Source of the DNA: Leifsonia sp. Leaf264
GTDB lineage: Bacteria > Actinomycetota > Actinomycetes > Actinomycetales > Microbacteriaceae
Assembly: GCF_001422325.1 (NCBI RefSeq)
Contig: NZ_LMMR01000004.1
Span: forward strand, 129,752-193,751
Direction: 5' to 3'
Length of the DNA stretch: 64,000 nucleotides
Shown: positions 35,342 through 47,164 of the stretch, piece by piece
Numbering within the stretch: the stretch's first letter is position 1
Layout of the letters: each line of letters begins with the position of its first letter
The notes under the pieces: model-generated
The model's database searches: none
Told to the model about the DNA's origin: nothing
What the model saw: only the letters and a program-made list of their open reading frames with translations
Position numbers and translations under genes: made by a program

Positions 35342-36624
35342 GCTGTCGCGGCTGTGAACTGGTCCGCAGGAAGGTAGGGGTCGGCGGAGTCGTGGCCGGC
35401 TTCACGGGCCTCGGCGGCCCGCTGCAGGTCGAGATCGAGGGCCTCGGTGCGGATGCGGCGATCGATGTAGAGGAACGCGATCGTCCCCGACTGCACGACC
35501 GACGCGACGGCACCGATGATGATGGTGAGGAAGAGGACGAGGCCGTTCGTGATGACGAGGAACGCCACCTGGTCGCCCGAGCCGTTCGGATCGAGCACGG
35601 TGGACCCGAACCCGATGACGAGGGAGAGCGGCGTGGTGATGATCTGCGCGATGGTGTTGACGATCACGGCCACCAGCAGGTTGACGCCGAACACCTTCCA
35701 GAACGCCCCGCGCACCAGCAGCCACGATCGGCGCACGGCGGCGAGGACGCCGACGCGCTCGAGCACGATGGCGCACGGCACGAAGAGGGTCTTCGTGTAG
35801 ATCCACGCCGACAGCACGATCAGCCCGATGGCGGCGAACACCGAGAAGGCTATGCCGAGTCCGAGGAAGCCCTGGCCCTGGGCGAAGATGAGGACGGCGA
35901 CGACCACCACGACGGCGGATGCCGCGATGAAGCCGATGCCCAACAGCAGCAGCCATCCCACGAGCGGGAGGATGCGGCGCCACACCCGCTTCCACAGGGC
36001 GCCAAGGGTGAGCTTCTCGCCCAGGGTGGCCCGAGCGGCCTCGAGCACGATGACGCCCTGCAGGAGAGCGGAGGCCAGGAGTGAGATGGCGAACAGCACG
36101 ATCCCGACGACGATGCCGAGGCCGACGGAGCCGGCGATGACGGTCTGCTGGTCCTCGAGCGTGGCATTGTCGACGCGGCCGACGATCCAGAGCGTGAACG
36201 GCACGAGTGCGGCGATGGTCGCCACTCCGACGATGCCCTGGATCAGCAGGGCGCTGCCGAAGGTGGCCTTCGGGTTCCGCTTGAGCATCTGGAACGGGGC
36301 TCCGAGCAGGGTCCCGAAGCTCAGCGGCCTCAGCGGGATGATGCCGGGCTTGGGCGGTGGCGCCCAGCCGGGGGCTGCGCCGGGGTGGCCGGGCTGCTGG
36401 GTGCCGGGCTGCCCCCAGGCCGGTTGACCGAACTGCGCCTGGGCGTACTGGCCGTACTGCGGCTGTGCGTACTCCCCGTACTGCGGCGGCTGGGCCGGCT
36501 GCGTTCCGTCCTGCGCCTTCCCGTACCCGTGGTTCGACGCGGCCTCCGGTTCGCCCTGCTGCGCGGCATCCGGAGTCACCGGGATGCCGTCCTGTCCTGA
36601 GTGCTGCTCCGCGCCATCCGTCAC
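35338..36624 (-). CDS. Multi-pass membrane protein with Gln/Tyr/Gly-rich N-terminus
   Basis: First gene of the MoxR/DUF58 operon, 428 residues. Residues 30-95 are low-complexity (YGEYAQPQYGQYAQAQFGQ and similar), with many Gln, Tyr, Gly, Pro and Ala. The remainder has about six membrane helices with PLSFGTLLGAPFQMLKRNP and WIYTKTLFVPCAIVLE. This resembles the glycerophosphodiester phosphodiesterase membrane-domain family, but no catalytic domain is attached. It occupies the place of Rv3689. It starts at GTG 36624 and overlaps the DUF4129 gene by four bases. Confidence 0.75.
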   Translation of the reverse strand: MTDGAEQHSGQDGIPVTPDAAQQGEPEAASNHGYGKAQDGTQPAQPPQYGEYAQPQYGQYAQAQFGQPAWGQPGTQQPGHPGAAPGWAPPPKPGIIPLRPLSFGTLLGAPFQMLKRNPKATFGSALLIQGIVGVATIAALVPFTLWIVGRVDNATLEDQQTVIAGSVGLGIVVGIVLFAISLLASALLQGVIVLEAARATLGEKLTLGALWKRVWRRILPLVGWLLLLGIGFIAASAVVVVVAVLIFAQGQGFLGLGIAFSVFAAIGLIVLSAWIYTKTLFVPCAIVLERVGVLAAVRRSWLLVRGAFWKVFGVNLLVAVIVNTIAQIITTPLSLVIGFGSTVLDPNGSGDQVAFLVITNGLVLFLTIIIGAVASVVQSGTIAFLYIDRRIRTEALDLDLQRAAEAREAGHDSADPYLPADQFTAATA

Positions 36625-36755
36625 GCGTCCATGCTCGCATACGAGTGCGGCCGCGCCGCTGCGAGGCGCACCCCATGTCTCTCGACTACTCTGTCACTGA
36701 AGATCGCGCGGTCGGGCGATGACGAATCGGATCGGCCTCAGTGGAAAACGGAACG

Positions 36756-37436
36756 ATGAACGCACGCATTCTGGTTGTCGACGACGACACGGCCCTGGCA
36801 GAGATGATCGGGATCGTGCTGCGCGGCGAGGGCTTCGAGCCCTTCTTCTGCGCTGACGGAGCACTCGCCCTCGAGGCGTTCCGTGCAGCGAAGCCCGACC
36901 TCGTCCTGCTCGATCTGATGCTCCCGGGGCTCGACGGCATCGAGGTCTGCACCCTCATCCGCGCCGAGTCCGGCACGCCCGTCATCATGCTCACGGCGAA
37001 GTCGGACACGGCCGACGTCGTGAAGGGCCTCGAGGCCGGTGCCGACGACTACATCGTCAAGCCCTTCAACCCGAAGGAGCTCATCGCCCGGGTGCGCACG
37101 CGCCTGCGCCCGACCCAGGCCGCCGAGCCGACGCACCTGCAGATCGGCGACCTCACCGTCGACTCCGCCGGTCACGAGGTGCGCCGCGGAGACCGCCGCA
37201 TCAACCTGACTCCACTCGAATTCGACCTTCTGCTGGCCCTCGCGTCGAAGCCGCACCAGGTGTTCACGCGCGAGATGCTGCTCGAGCAGGTGTGGGGCTA
37301 CCACTACAAGGCCGACACCAGGCTCGTCAACGTGCACGTGCAGCGCCTGCGCGCCAAGGTCGAGGACGACCCCGACAACCCGCGCATCGTCACGACCGTC
37401 CGCGGCGTGGGGTACCGGGCCGGCAGCGTGGCCTAG
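36756..37436 (+). CDS. mtrA: OmpR-family response regulator MtrA
   Basis: Essential-type actinobacterial regulator of cell division and envelope genes. Receiver domain: acidic triad D9, D10 and phospho-acceptor D53 in LVLLDLMLPGLDGIEV, with T80 and K102 in MLTAKSD and DDYIVKPF. A winged-helix DNA-binding domain covers about residues 130-226 and includes REMLLEQVWGYHY and TTVRGVGYRAG. ATG 36756 is chosen. GTG 36741 would add five residues, as in some homologues. It is followed seven bases later by mtrB. TACTCT at about 36687 is a possible -10 upstream. Confidence 0.95.
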   Translation: MNARILVVDDDTALAEMIGIVLRGEGFEPFFCADGALALEAFRAAKPDLVLLDLMLPGLDGIEVCTLIRAESGTPVIMLTAKSDTADVVKGLEAGADDYIVKPFNPKELIARVRTRLRPTQAAEPTHLQIGDLTVDSAGHEVRRGDRRINLTPLEFDLLLALASKPHQVFTREMLLEQVWGYHYKADTRLVNVHVQRLRAKVEDDPDNPRIVTTVRGVGYRAGSVA

Positions 37437-37442
37437 CCCGTC

Positions 37443-39155
37443 ATGACCGCTCCTGCGGCCGAGTCGCGAGTGCTCGGCATCGACTGGGCGAGCTGGCGCA
37501 CCTGGCCCGCGCGAACGGCGGGGCTGTGGCGCGGCTCGCTGCAGTTCCGGACCACTCTCATCGCCCTCGGTCTGTCGAGCCTGGCCATCCTGCTCGCCGG
37601 GATCTATCTCTCGGTGAGCGTGAGCAACAACCTGTTCCAATCGAGGCTCGAACTCGTGCTCTCGGATTCCAGCCGTGCCACCCAGTCGGCGCAGCGCATC
37701 CTCGACGCCTCTGACGCCTCGGATCGGGTGGCGGTGCAGGCGGTCCTCAGCCAGGCGCAGGCATCCATCAGCTCGGCGTCGTCGAGTCGGCTGATCGCCA
37801 TGTCGCGAGCGCCCGGCCAACCGCCGTCGCTCGCAGCCCCGCTCGACTTCACCACGCAGGAGCTGCGCGGCGACGTCATCTCGACCGAGCTGCGCCGCCA
37901 GGTGCAGGGCGACAGGACCGGCCAGTTCTGGCAGTCGGTGACGCTCACCGACGTCGACGGCCAGGCGCAGCCCGGCATCGTGGTCGGGTCGCAACTCCTG
38001 CTGCCGGCGGCAGGCTGGTACGAGGTGTACATCGGCTACAGCCTGGCCGACGTGCAGCAGACCCTGTCGTCGGTGCAGCAGACCGCGGCGATCGCGGCCA
38101 TCGCGCTGCTGCTGCTCATCGCCGGGGTCACCTGGGTGGTCGTGAGGCTCGTGGTCACGCCCATCAGGGTCGCGGCCGAGACCAGTGAGAAGCTCGCGGC
38201 CGGCGACCTGGAGGTGCGCATCCCCGAGAAGGGGGAGGACGTCATCGCCACGCTGGCGAGATCGTTCAACGGCATGGCCGACGGCCTGCAGTCCCAGATC
38301 AGGGAGCTCGCCGACCTCTCCGAAGTGCAGCAACGCTTCGTCTCGGACGTGTCGCACGAGCTGCGCACTCCTCTCACCACCATCCGCCTGGCCGGAGACG
38401 TCCTGTACGACCAGCGCGACACGTTCACCCCCGTCGCCGAGCGCACGGCCGAGCTCCTGCACACGCAGGTGGAGCGGTTCGAGGTGCTGTTGGCCGACCT
38501 GCTCGAGATCAGCAGGTACGACGCCGGATCCGTCGACCTCTCGCGCGAGCCCACGAACCTCGCGCACCTGACGGCCGATGCCGTGGCGAGCATGCAGTCG
38601 CTCGCCGACCGCAACGGCTGCGAACTGCGGCTCGTCGCGCCCGGAGGCCATGTCGACGTCCTCGTCGATCCGCGTCGCATCCGACGGATCCTGCGCAACC
38701 TGCTCGGCAACGCGATCGAGCACGGCGAACATCGGCCCATCATCGTCTCGGTCGACTCGAATGCCACGGCCGTGGCGATCGGCGTGCGCGACTACGGGAT
38801 CGGCATGACAGCCGAGGCCGCCGCCCACGTCTTCGACAGGTTCTGGCGCGCGGACCCGTCACGGCAGCGCACGATCGGAGGCACTGGCCTCGGGCTCGCC
38901 ATCGCCCTGGAGGATGCCGTCGTGCACGGTGGGGCCATCGAGGTCTGGTCGCAGCCCGGCGCGGGAAGCAACTTCCTCATCGTGCTGCCGCGCACCATCG
39001 ACTCGCCGCGCGGCGAGTCGCCGCTCGCCCTCGTGCCCGACGATGCCGGCGACACCGAACCTGCCCCCGCCGGTCCAGCCGTCACCGAGGCCACGGCCGA
39101 TTCCACCGGCGACGGATCGACATCCCCCCAGCTGATCGGAGGAAACGATGCGTAG
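37443..39155 (+). CDS. mtrB: Sensor histidine kinase MtrB
   Basis: Membrane kinase that phosphorylates MtrA. The 570 residues comprise a helix at about 36-58 (TTLIALGLSSLAILLAGIYL), an extracytoplasmic sensor to about 213, a second helix at about 214-238, and HAMP at 236-290. The phospho-acceptor H305 follows in SDVSHELRTPL, and the ATPase domain has N-box RNLLGNAIEHGE, GIGMTAEAA and GTGLGLAIAL. The C-terminal tail is acidic and Pro/Ala/Thr-rich. Its stop overlaps the lpqB start by eight bases, the usual mtrA-mtrB-lpqB arrangement. Confidence 0.95.
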   Translation: MTAPAAESRVLGIDWASWRTWPARTAGLWRGSLQFRTTLIALGLSSLAILLAGIYLSVSVSNNLFQSRLELVLSDSSRATQSAQRILDASDASDRVAVQAVLSQAQASISSASSSRLIAMSRAPGQPPSLAAPLDFTTQELRGDVISTELRRQVQGDRTGQFWQSVTLTDVDGQAQPGIVVGSQLLLPAAGWYEVYIGYSLADVQQTLSSVQQTAAIAAIALLLLIAGVTWVVVRLVVTPIRVAAETSEKLAAGDLEVRIPEKGEDVIATLARSFNGMADGLQSQIRELADLSEVQQRFVSDVSHELRTPLTTIRLAGDVLYDQRDTFTPVAERTAELLHTQVERFEVLLADLLEISRYDAGSVDLSREPTNLAHLTADAVASMQSLADRNGCELRLVAPGGHVDVLVDPRRIRRILRNLLGNAIEHGEHRPIIVSVDSNATAVAIGVRDYGIGMTAEAAAHVFDRFWRADPSRQRTIGGTGLGLAIALEDAVVHGGAIEVWSQPGAGSNFLIVLPRTIDSPRGESPLALVPDDAGDTEPAPAGPAVTEATADSTGDGSTSPQLIGGNDA

Positions 39156-40842
39156 ACCCGCACGTCTCGCCGCCGCCGGTGCCCTGCTGATCAGCCTCGC
39201 CCTGCTCACAGGCTGCGCGACCATCCCCCTGTCCGGCCCGGTCCAGGAGGGCTCCTCGTCCGACACCGACGACGCCCTGGAACTCGACCTGATCGCCCGT
39301 GGGCCCGCGGCCGGTGCGACCCAGGCCGAGATCCTGCTCGGCTTCATCGACGCCGCGGCCACCCCGCAGGACCGCTACGCCGTCGCGAGGCAGTACCTCA
39401 CGAGCAGCTTCGACGACGTCTGGAACCCCGATGCCGGAACCACGATCGACCGCGGCGTCGATCGGGAGTACACCTCGACGGGCGAGCTGGCCATGTCGCT
39501 CTCGGTCACGCCGACGGCAGTGGTCGGCCAGCACGGGGACTACACCGAGGATCTCCCGGATGCCAGGGTCGCGCTGTCGTACGAGTTCCAGAAGGTGAAG
39601 GGGGAGTGGCGCATCAGCAAGGCACCGCAGGGAACCCTCATCGACGAGACCACGTTCCCCCAGGTCTTCAACTCCTATCCGCTGTACTTCTACGACACCT
39701 CGTACACGCACATGGTCCCCGACCTGCGCTGGTTCCCGCGCCGGGTCTCGACCCCGACCCAGATCGTACGGGAGCTCCTCGCCGGCCCCAGTGAGTGGTT
39801 GGCCGGAGCCGTCGTCTCGGCCTTCCCCGAGGGTGCGACGCTCACGGCAGACACCGTCACCGTGCTCTCCCGCGACGCCCAGGTGCCGCTCAACAGCGAC
39901 GCGCTCCGGGCCGACCAGGCCACGCTGCAGCGCATGAAACTGCAACTGGTGGAGAGCCTCTCCGGGGTGCCGACAATCGGAAGCGTCACCATCTCGACCA
40001 ACCAGATCGAACAGGACATCCCCGACCTCGCGCGCTACCAGGTGCCCCGCGTCGACTCGCGGGCCCTCATCATGCGCGACGGCGTCTTCGGCTACCTGCC
40101 GGCATCCGACGACACCCTGGTCCCCATCGACGGGCTCTCCGACGCCATCGAGTCGCTCTCGCCGACGGCGGTCACCCTGGGGGCGGGCCAGACGACGGCG
40201 GCAGTGCTCTCCGACGTCGGCGTGTCGAGCGTGCGATCGGGACGCGATCCGGTGGCCCTCGACGACCGCGACGACCTCATCGCGCCGTCCATCGACACTG
40301 CGGGCTACGTGTGGAGCGTTCCCGCGGACGATCCTGGGGCGATCCGCGCCTACGGCCTCGACGGCTCGGTGAACGAGGTGGCCACGAGCTGGCCGGACTC
40401 CTCTCGCATCGTCGCCCTGCGACTCTCGCGCGAGGGCACCAGGCTGATCGCCGAGCTGGAGAGCGAGGGGCGCAGCAGGTTCGTCGCCGCCGCGATCATC
40501 CGCGGCGACGGGGAGCGGCGGCAGGTGCCGGTGAAGCTCGGCGCCTGGATCCCGCTGCCGTCGGCCGACGGCGTGCCCCTCGACGCCTCGTGGGTCGACG
40601 ACCTCACCGTCGCCTCGCTGACCAGGCTCCCCGACGGCTCCACCACTGTCGTCACCCAGCAGATCGGCGGCCCGAGCCAGTCGATCGATGGCAGTCCGGA
40701 CGCGGTGGGCATCTCGGGCGGCAACACTGTCCGCGACCTGCGTCTGCTGCTCTCCACCGGCTTCCTGGAACAGCGGCAGGGCATCGGCTGGCAGCCTCGT
40801 ATCGACGGCGTTCAGATGCTGGCGACCCAGCAGGGCCTCTGA
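39148..40842 (+). CDS. lpqB: Lipoprotein LpqB (MtrAB accessory)
   Basis: A 564-residue lipoprotein that in relatives interacts with the MtrB sensor domain and affects cell-wall integrity. The signal peptide ends in the lipobox LLTG-C23. A GerMN-type domain around residues 190-300 and a beta-propeller LpqB domain from about 310 follow. Coupled to mtrB by an eight-base overlap, with a CGGAGG-like site (GATCGGAGG) upstream of ATG 39148. Confidence 0.92.
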   Translation: MRRPARLAAAGALLISLALLTGCATIPLSGPVQEGSSSDTDDALELDLIARGPAAGATQAEILLGFIDAAATPQDRYAVARQYLTSSFDDVWNPDAGTTIDRGVDREYTSTGELAMSLSVTPTAVVGQHGDYTEDLPDARVALSYEFQKVKGEWRISKAPQGTLIDETTFPQVFNSYPLYFYDTSYTHMVPDLRWFPRRVSTPTQIVRELLAGPSEWLAGAVVSAFPEGATLTADTVTVLSRDAQVPLNSDALRADQATLQRMKLQLVESLSGVPTIGSVTISTNQIEQDIPDLARYQVPRVDSRALIMRDGVFGYLPASDDTLVPIDGLSDAIESLSPTAVTLGAGQTTAAVLSDVGVSSVRSGRDPVALDDRDDLIAPSIDTAGYVWSVPADDPGAIRAYGLDGSVNEVATSWPDSSRIVALRLSREGTRLIAELESEGRSRFVAAAIIRGDGERRQVPVKLGAWIPLPSADGVPLDASWVDDLTVASLTRLPDGSTTVVTQQIGGPSQSIDGSPDAVGISGGNTVRDLRLLLSTGFLEQRQGIGWQPRIDGVQMLATQQGL

Positions 40843-40947
40843 TCCTCTGAGCGGCAGGCCTCCTCCTCAGGATGGTTGGCTTCATCCGTCGCTCCCGGCC
40901 ATCGGGTACGCGGCACTGCCGGGGCGTGCCGGCGCGAGGATGGCGCC

Positions 40948-41646
40948 GTGCACCCCGGGCGACGTGCGGCACTGACCGAGGCGCTCCGCGACGCCGTCGC
41001 CCTGGTCCTGCCCGTCGACTGCTCCGGATGCGGGGAGCCCGGCCGCGTGATCTGCACGCAGTGCCGCGCCGCCGTCGCCCCCGCGGTGCATCCGGCGGAC
41101 CGGGGCGGGACCGTCGTGCACTGCGCCCTGGACTACGACGGCGTCGCGCGGAGCGCCATCGCAGCCTTCAAGGACGGCGGCCGCCCCACTCTCGCCGGCG
41201 TCCTGGGACCGGCCCTCCTCGCCGCTGTTCTGGCGGCCGCTGCTGCCGCCCCGACTGCAGCGTCCCCGGGCCGCGGCATCGAACTGGTGGCGGTCCCGTC
41301 GTCCCGCTCGGCCTATCGGCGCCGAGGCTACAGCCCCGTCGACGACCTCCTGCGGGCTGGCGGGCTGCGGACGAGCAGGGTGCTCCGCGTCGCGGGGCAG
41401 CATGCCGACCAGGCCGGGCTCGGACGTGAGGCGCGCAGCGCCAACGTCGCCGGTGGCTTCACCGTGCGCGGGGTGCGGCGCGGACGGGACCAGCCGCTCG
41501 CCGGGCGACGCTTCCTCATCGTCGACGACATCCTCACCACGGGGTCGACGATGCTGGCGGCGGCGGATGCCGTCAGTGCCGGAGGGGGCGACGTCGTCGG
41601 AGCAGCAGCACTCGCCGAGACGCGCCTGCGAGGGCGTCGAGGGTAG
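40948..41646 (+). CDS. comF: ComF family phosphoribosyltransferase-like protein
   Basis: A 232-residue protein with an N-terminal zinc-ribbon (CSGCGEPGRVICTQC) and a C-terminal PRPP-binding fold with FLIVDDILTTGSTM. The YRRRGYSPVDDLLR segment corresponds to the ComF RRGFNQ region. ComF proteins take part in natural transformation in other bacteria. In actinobacteria the gene is regularly found between lpqB and hpf (Rv3242c position). GTG 40948 has GAGGA seven bases upstream, so longer starts are rejected. Confidence 0.88.
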   Translation: MHPGRRAALTEALRDAVALVLPVDCSGCGEPGRVICTQCRAAVAPAVHPADRGGTVVHCALDYDGVARSAIAAFKDGGRPTLAGVLGPALLAAVLAAAAAAPTAASPGRGIELVAVPSSRSAYRRRGYSPVDDLLRAGGLRTSRVLRVAGQHADQAGLGREARSANVAGGFTVRGVRRGRDQPLAGRRFLIVDDILTTGSTMLAAADAVSAGGGDVVGAAALAETRLRGRRG

Positions 41647-41769
41647 TCGTCGTCGCTGTGTGAAACAACTGGTGACATCTCCAGCAAGGCGGGATACCGT
41701 GGGCCTAAAGGCGTGAACGATTCGCCCTCGCACCAGCCGGGTGACACGCCGGACAACGGGGAGGTCGAC

Positions 41770-42441
41770 ATGGAGCTGAACATCGTCGGACGAAACGCGG
41801 GTATCACGGATCGATTCCGTGAATACGCCACGGAGAAGGCCGACAAGGTCGCCCACCTGGCAGACCGAGCCGTCGCGCTCGAAGTGAAGGTCTGCCGTCA
41901 TCACGAGACGAACGGAACCAGTGGGAACGACCGCGTCGAACTGACGCTCATCGGCAAGGGGCCCGTCGTGCGGGCCGAGGCCGACGGATCCGACAAGTAC
42001 GCGGCGTTCGACGTCGCCTACGGCCGCCTGCTCGAGCGCGTGCGCCGGGCCAAGGACCGCCGCAAGATCCACCGGGGCCAGCACCGCCCCACGTCGCTGC
42101 GTGAGGCGACGGACGGAGGCTTCGAGGCGGTTCACATCGCTCCGGCCTCGCCCGAGGTGCTCGAGCGCGTCCGCACGGGATCGATCCCCGTCGTCGACGG
42201 CGCGCAGCCGGCCGGAGAGCCCGAGAGCGAGTACGACTACAGTCCCGTGGTCATCAGGCGGAAGCTCTTCGCCTCGGTCCCGATGTCGATCGACGACGCG
42301 CTCTACAACATGGAACTCGTCGGTCACGACTTCTACCTGTTCTTCGACACCGAGACCAACCGTCCCAGTGTCGTCTATCGCCGCAAGGGGTGGGACTACG
42401 GCGTGATCGGCCTCGACGAGAACGTCGAAGCGGCGAGCTGA
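41770..42441 (+). CDS. hpf: Ribosome hibernation-promoting factor, long form
   Basis: A 223-residue protein that dimerises and inactivates 70S ribosomes in stationary phase or stress. The S30AE/RaiA domain covers residues 1-105 (MELNIVGRNAGITDRFREY, KVCRHH, AFDVAYGRLLERVRRAK). The C-terminal dimerisation domain covers about 165-222 (RRKLFASVPMSIDDALYNM, HDFYLFFD, VVYRRKGWDYGVIGL). A GGGGAGG site precedes ATG 41770 at ideal distance, which decides against the GTG 19 codons upstream. The gene order comF-hpf-secA matches Rv3242c-Rv3240c. Confidence 0.93.
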   Translation: MELNIVGRNAGITDRFREYATEKADKVAHLADRAVALEVKVCRHHETNGTSGNDRVELTLIGKGPVVRAEADGSDKYAAFDVAYGRLLERVRRAKDRRKIHRGQHRPTSLREATDGGFEAVHIAPASPEVLERVRTGSIPVVDGAQPAGEPESEYDYSPVVIRRKLFASVPMSIDDALYNMELVGHDFYLFFDTETNRPSVVYRRKGWDYGVIGLDENVEAAS

Positions 42442-42505
42442 GCCGACGCTCGTCTCGGCATCCGTTCGGGGGTCGTGGGTCAGGCGAATCACAGTTCGCC
42501 GCCGT

Positions 42506-42518
42506 CTACCATTGGTAG
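42506..42518. promoter_or_regulatory. Inverted repeat upstream of secA
   Basis: CTACCATTGGTAG is a perfect six-base inverted repeat around one T, 84 bases before the secA start. It overlaps TAGGGT, a possible -10. It could be an operator. No regulator can be named. Confidence 0.35.
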
Positions 42519-42601
42519 GGTTGCCCGTTGGGTGATGACCCGCGCGTCCGAACGGATGCGAGGCGTGCGTGCACGCCGTACTGACTATCTGGAGTGCATT
42601 C

Positions 42602-45403
<2,802 letters not shown>

Positions 45404-45422
45404 GTCGCAGCCAGCGCAGGCT

Positions 45423-45465
45423 GACGCCGCCGCCGATCACCGCACAGCGGTTCGACGGCGGCGTC
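45423..45465. terminator. Hairpin between secA and the Rv3235-like gene
   Basis: GACGCCGCCG (45423-45432) pairs perfectly with CGGCGGCGTC (45456-45465) around a 23-base loop. It lies between convergent genes and probably terminates both. Confidence 0.55.
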
Positions 45466-45472
45466 GGCGCGT

Positions 45473-45955
45473 CTAGAGCACGTTGATGCTGCTGGCACGC
45501 CAGCGGTTGTCGAGTCCTTCGAGGCGGATGGCCACGGCGCGCGACCGCGACCGGCTGTGCACCATGACGACGGCCTCGACGACTCCGTCGCGCGGCTCGG
45601 TCACGATGATGCTGCCGATGGAGATCGTGGGCCGTTGCGCCTGCTGCTTCTTCACCGCCCGCGCCCGCGATGCGAGCACGACCCGCTTGAGGAGGTGGCG
45701 GTACACGTCGTCGGTGACCCAGCGGCTGAGCTGGTCGAGTTCGCGCGCACCGGCGAGCACTTCCATCACGCAACGCGTCAGGTTCGACAGCAGCGGCTGC
45801 GGATCGGGGAGCGAGCGAGTCGGAGTGGGCTGGGCGCCGAAGAAGTCGTCATCGAGATAGCGCCCGAGAGCTGTGGAGCCGATGATCGGCGCCGGGGACG
45901 ACGTCGGTGCGGCGTGCTCGTCCGGGGTCGAGGGTGTTGCTGGATCTGGGCTCAT
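45473..45955 (-). CDS. Rv3235 family protein
   Basis: A 160-residue protein with a Pro/Ser/Thr-rich N-terminal 60 residues and a compact C-terminal domain. The latter has CVMEVLAGARELDQLSRWVT, HLLKRVVLASRARA, SIGSIIVTEPRDGVVEAVVM and RAVAIRLEGLDNRW. This matches the actinobacterial Rv3235-type family found next to secA. Function unknown. ATG 45955 has GGAAGCGG upstream and is preferred over ATG 46027, which has none. Confidence 0.75.
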   Translation of the reverse strand: MSPDPATPSTPDEHAAPTSSPAPIIGSTALGRYLDDDFFGAQPTPTRSLPDPQPLLSNLTRCVMEVLAGARELDQLSRWVTDDVYRHLLKRVVLASRARAVKKQQAQRPTISIGSIIVTEPRDGVVEAVVMVHSRSRSRAVAIRLEGLDNRWRASSINVL

Positions 45956-46098
45956 GTCGCCGCTTCCAGGACTCGGGGAACCGGGTGTGCCACCCCCGTC
46001 CGGGGGTGTCTGGAGAGACTCAATCATGACGGAGGCTCAGTTGTCCAGAGCCTTTCCGGCACTGTGGAGAACTTCGAGCCGCCGGGCCGTCGACTGGC

Positions 46099-46104
46099 TA
46101 ACGT
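46099..46104 (+). promoter_or_regulatory. Predicted -10 element TAACGT, leaderless
   Basis: TAACGT lies six bases before ATG 46111, with no ribosome site in between. Confidence 0.5.
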
Positions 46105-46110
46105 TCCCGC

Positions 46111-46713
46111 ATGCGCTTCGACGACCTCTTCGACGACCTCGAGGGTCAGCTCGAACAGGAGTTGCACGCCGAGGAGGCCGACCTCCGCATCGAGGGGGAG
46201 CGCCTGCGTCTCGGCCGGCTCGGCCTGCGCGACAGGCTCATCGCCCTCGCGCGTGAGCGGCCGAGCGGCGCTGTCACGGCGCTGCGCCTGGAACTCGTCG
46301 GCGGCACCGTCGTCGTGGTGCGCCCGACGACATTCGGCAAGGACTGGCTCGCCGGCGATCTCATCGACGGTTCGCCGTGGCATCCGCAGGGCATAGTCCC
46401 GCTGGCTGCCGTCGCGGCCCTGCTGCTCGATCGGGCGCAGGTCGACCCGAGCCTCGAGCCGGCCACCGCTCCACCGGGCCGACTGATCGATCGCATCGGG
46501 CTGCCGTTCGTGCTGCGCGACCTCGGGCGGCGGCGCAGCTCCGTCGAGCTCATCACTGCGACGGGCTCCCTGCACGGAACCATCGACAGGGTGGGACGCG
46601 ATCAACTCGACCTGGCCGTTCACGAGGCCGGGACCCCTCGCCGCGATCGCGCCGTGCGTCAGTACCGCGTGGTGCCGTTCGCCCACCTGAGGCTCGTCCG
46701 GCTCGCGGGCTGA
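46111..46713 (+). CDS. Conserved actinobacterial hypothetical protein
   Basis: A 200-residue soluble protein. It has an acidic N-terminus (MRFDDLFDDLEGQLEQEL), a beta-rich middle (VTALRLELVGGTVVVVRP, KDWLAGDLI) and a second similar stretch (RRSSVELITATGSLHGTIDRVGRDQLDLAV) that looks like a small barrel. It ends in VVPFAHLRLVRLAG. I do not recognise a named family. Codon use and the promoter element support a real gene. Its neighbours link it loosely to the secA region. Confidence 0.7.
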   Translation: MRFDDLFDDLEGQLEQELHAEEADLRIEGERLRLGRLGLRDRLIALARERPSGAVTALRLELVGGTVVVVRPTTFGKDWLAGDLIDGSPWHPQGIVPLAAVAALLLDRAQVDPSLEPATAPPGRLIDRIGLPFVLRDLGRRRSSVELITATGSLHGTIDRVGRDQLDLAVHEAGTPRRDRAVRQYRVVPFAHLRLVRLAG

Positions 46714-46731
46714 GGGCAGGCCACGGCCCGA

Positions 46732-47034
46732 TCAGTCGGTCTCGGTCGTCGGTTTCCGCGCAGGGGGCAGGATGCGGCCCTCGGAGAGCTCGGGGATGTC
46801 GGCGTACGCCGACTCCTGCCAGAGCGACATGCGACGCGCCTCCTCGTACTGGCCCTCGATGAAGGCCTCGAGCACCACCCGCTCGACGCGCCACGCTGTG
46901 CCGACCCGAATGGCCGGCAGTTCGGCGGTGCGCACCAGTTCGGCGACCTCAGGCACGGAGATCGCGAGGATCTCAGCGGTGTCGGCGAGCGTCAGGAAAC
47001 GCGCGACATCACCATCGGGAGGAACAGGGGGCAC
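46732..47034 (-). CDS. Helix-turn-helix (excisionase/MerR-like) DNA-binding protein
   Basis: A 100-residue protein with a winged helix-turn-helix at residues 11-60 (FLTLADTAEILAISVPEVAEL, LPAIRVGTAWRVERVVLEAFI), similar to HTH_17/BldC-like proteins. A C-terminal helical tail follows with YEEARRMSLWQESAY and PELSEGR. It is probably a small developmental or housekeeping regulator. GTG 47034 is chosen because GATAAT lies six bases upstream and the family start fits. A longer frame to 47166 would run through the promoter. Confidence 0.75.
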   Translation of the reverse strand: MPPVPPDGDVARFLTLADTAEILAISVPEVAELVRTAELPAIRVGTAWRVERVVLEAFIEGQYEEARRMSLWQESAYADIPELSEGRILPPARKPTTETD

Positions 47035-47040
47035 CTGACC

Positions 47041-47046
47041 ATTATC
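47041..47046 (-). promoter_or_regulatory. Predicted -10 element GATAAT, leaderless
   Basis: GATAAT reads on the minus strand six bases before GTG 47034. This is one of the best -10 matches in the window. Confidence 0.55.
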
Positions 47047-47164
47047 GTCGGCTGCGCGCCATCGGCGCCGGATGGCGGGCGTTGTGGATAACTGACATCG
47101 CCCTCCGGGGCGACTCGGCATGATCGGGGACAGGCTCCGACGCCGGAGCCCCGGGGAGGTCGCC

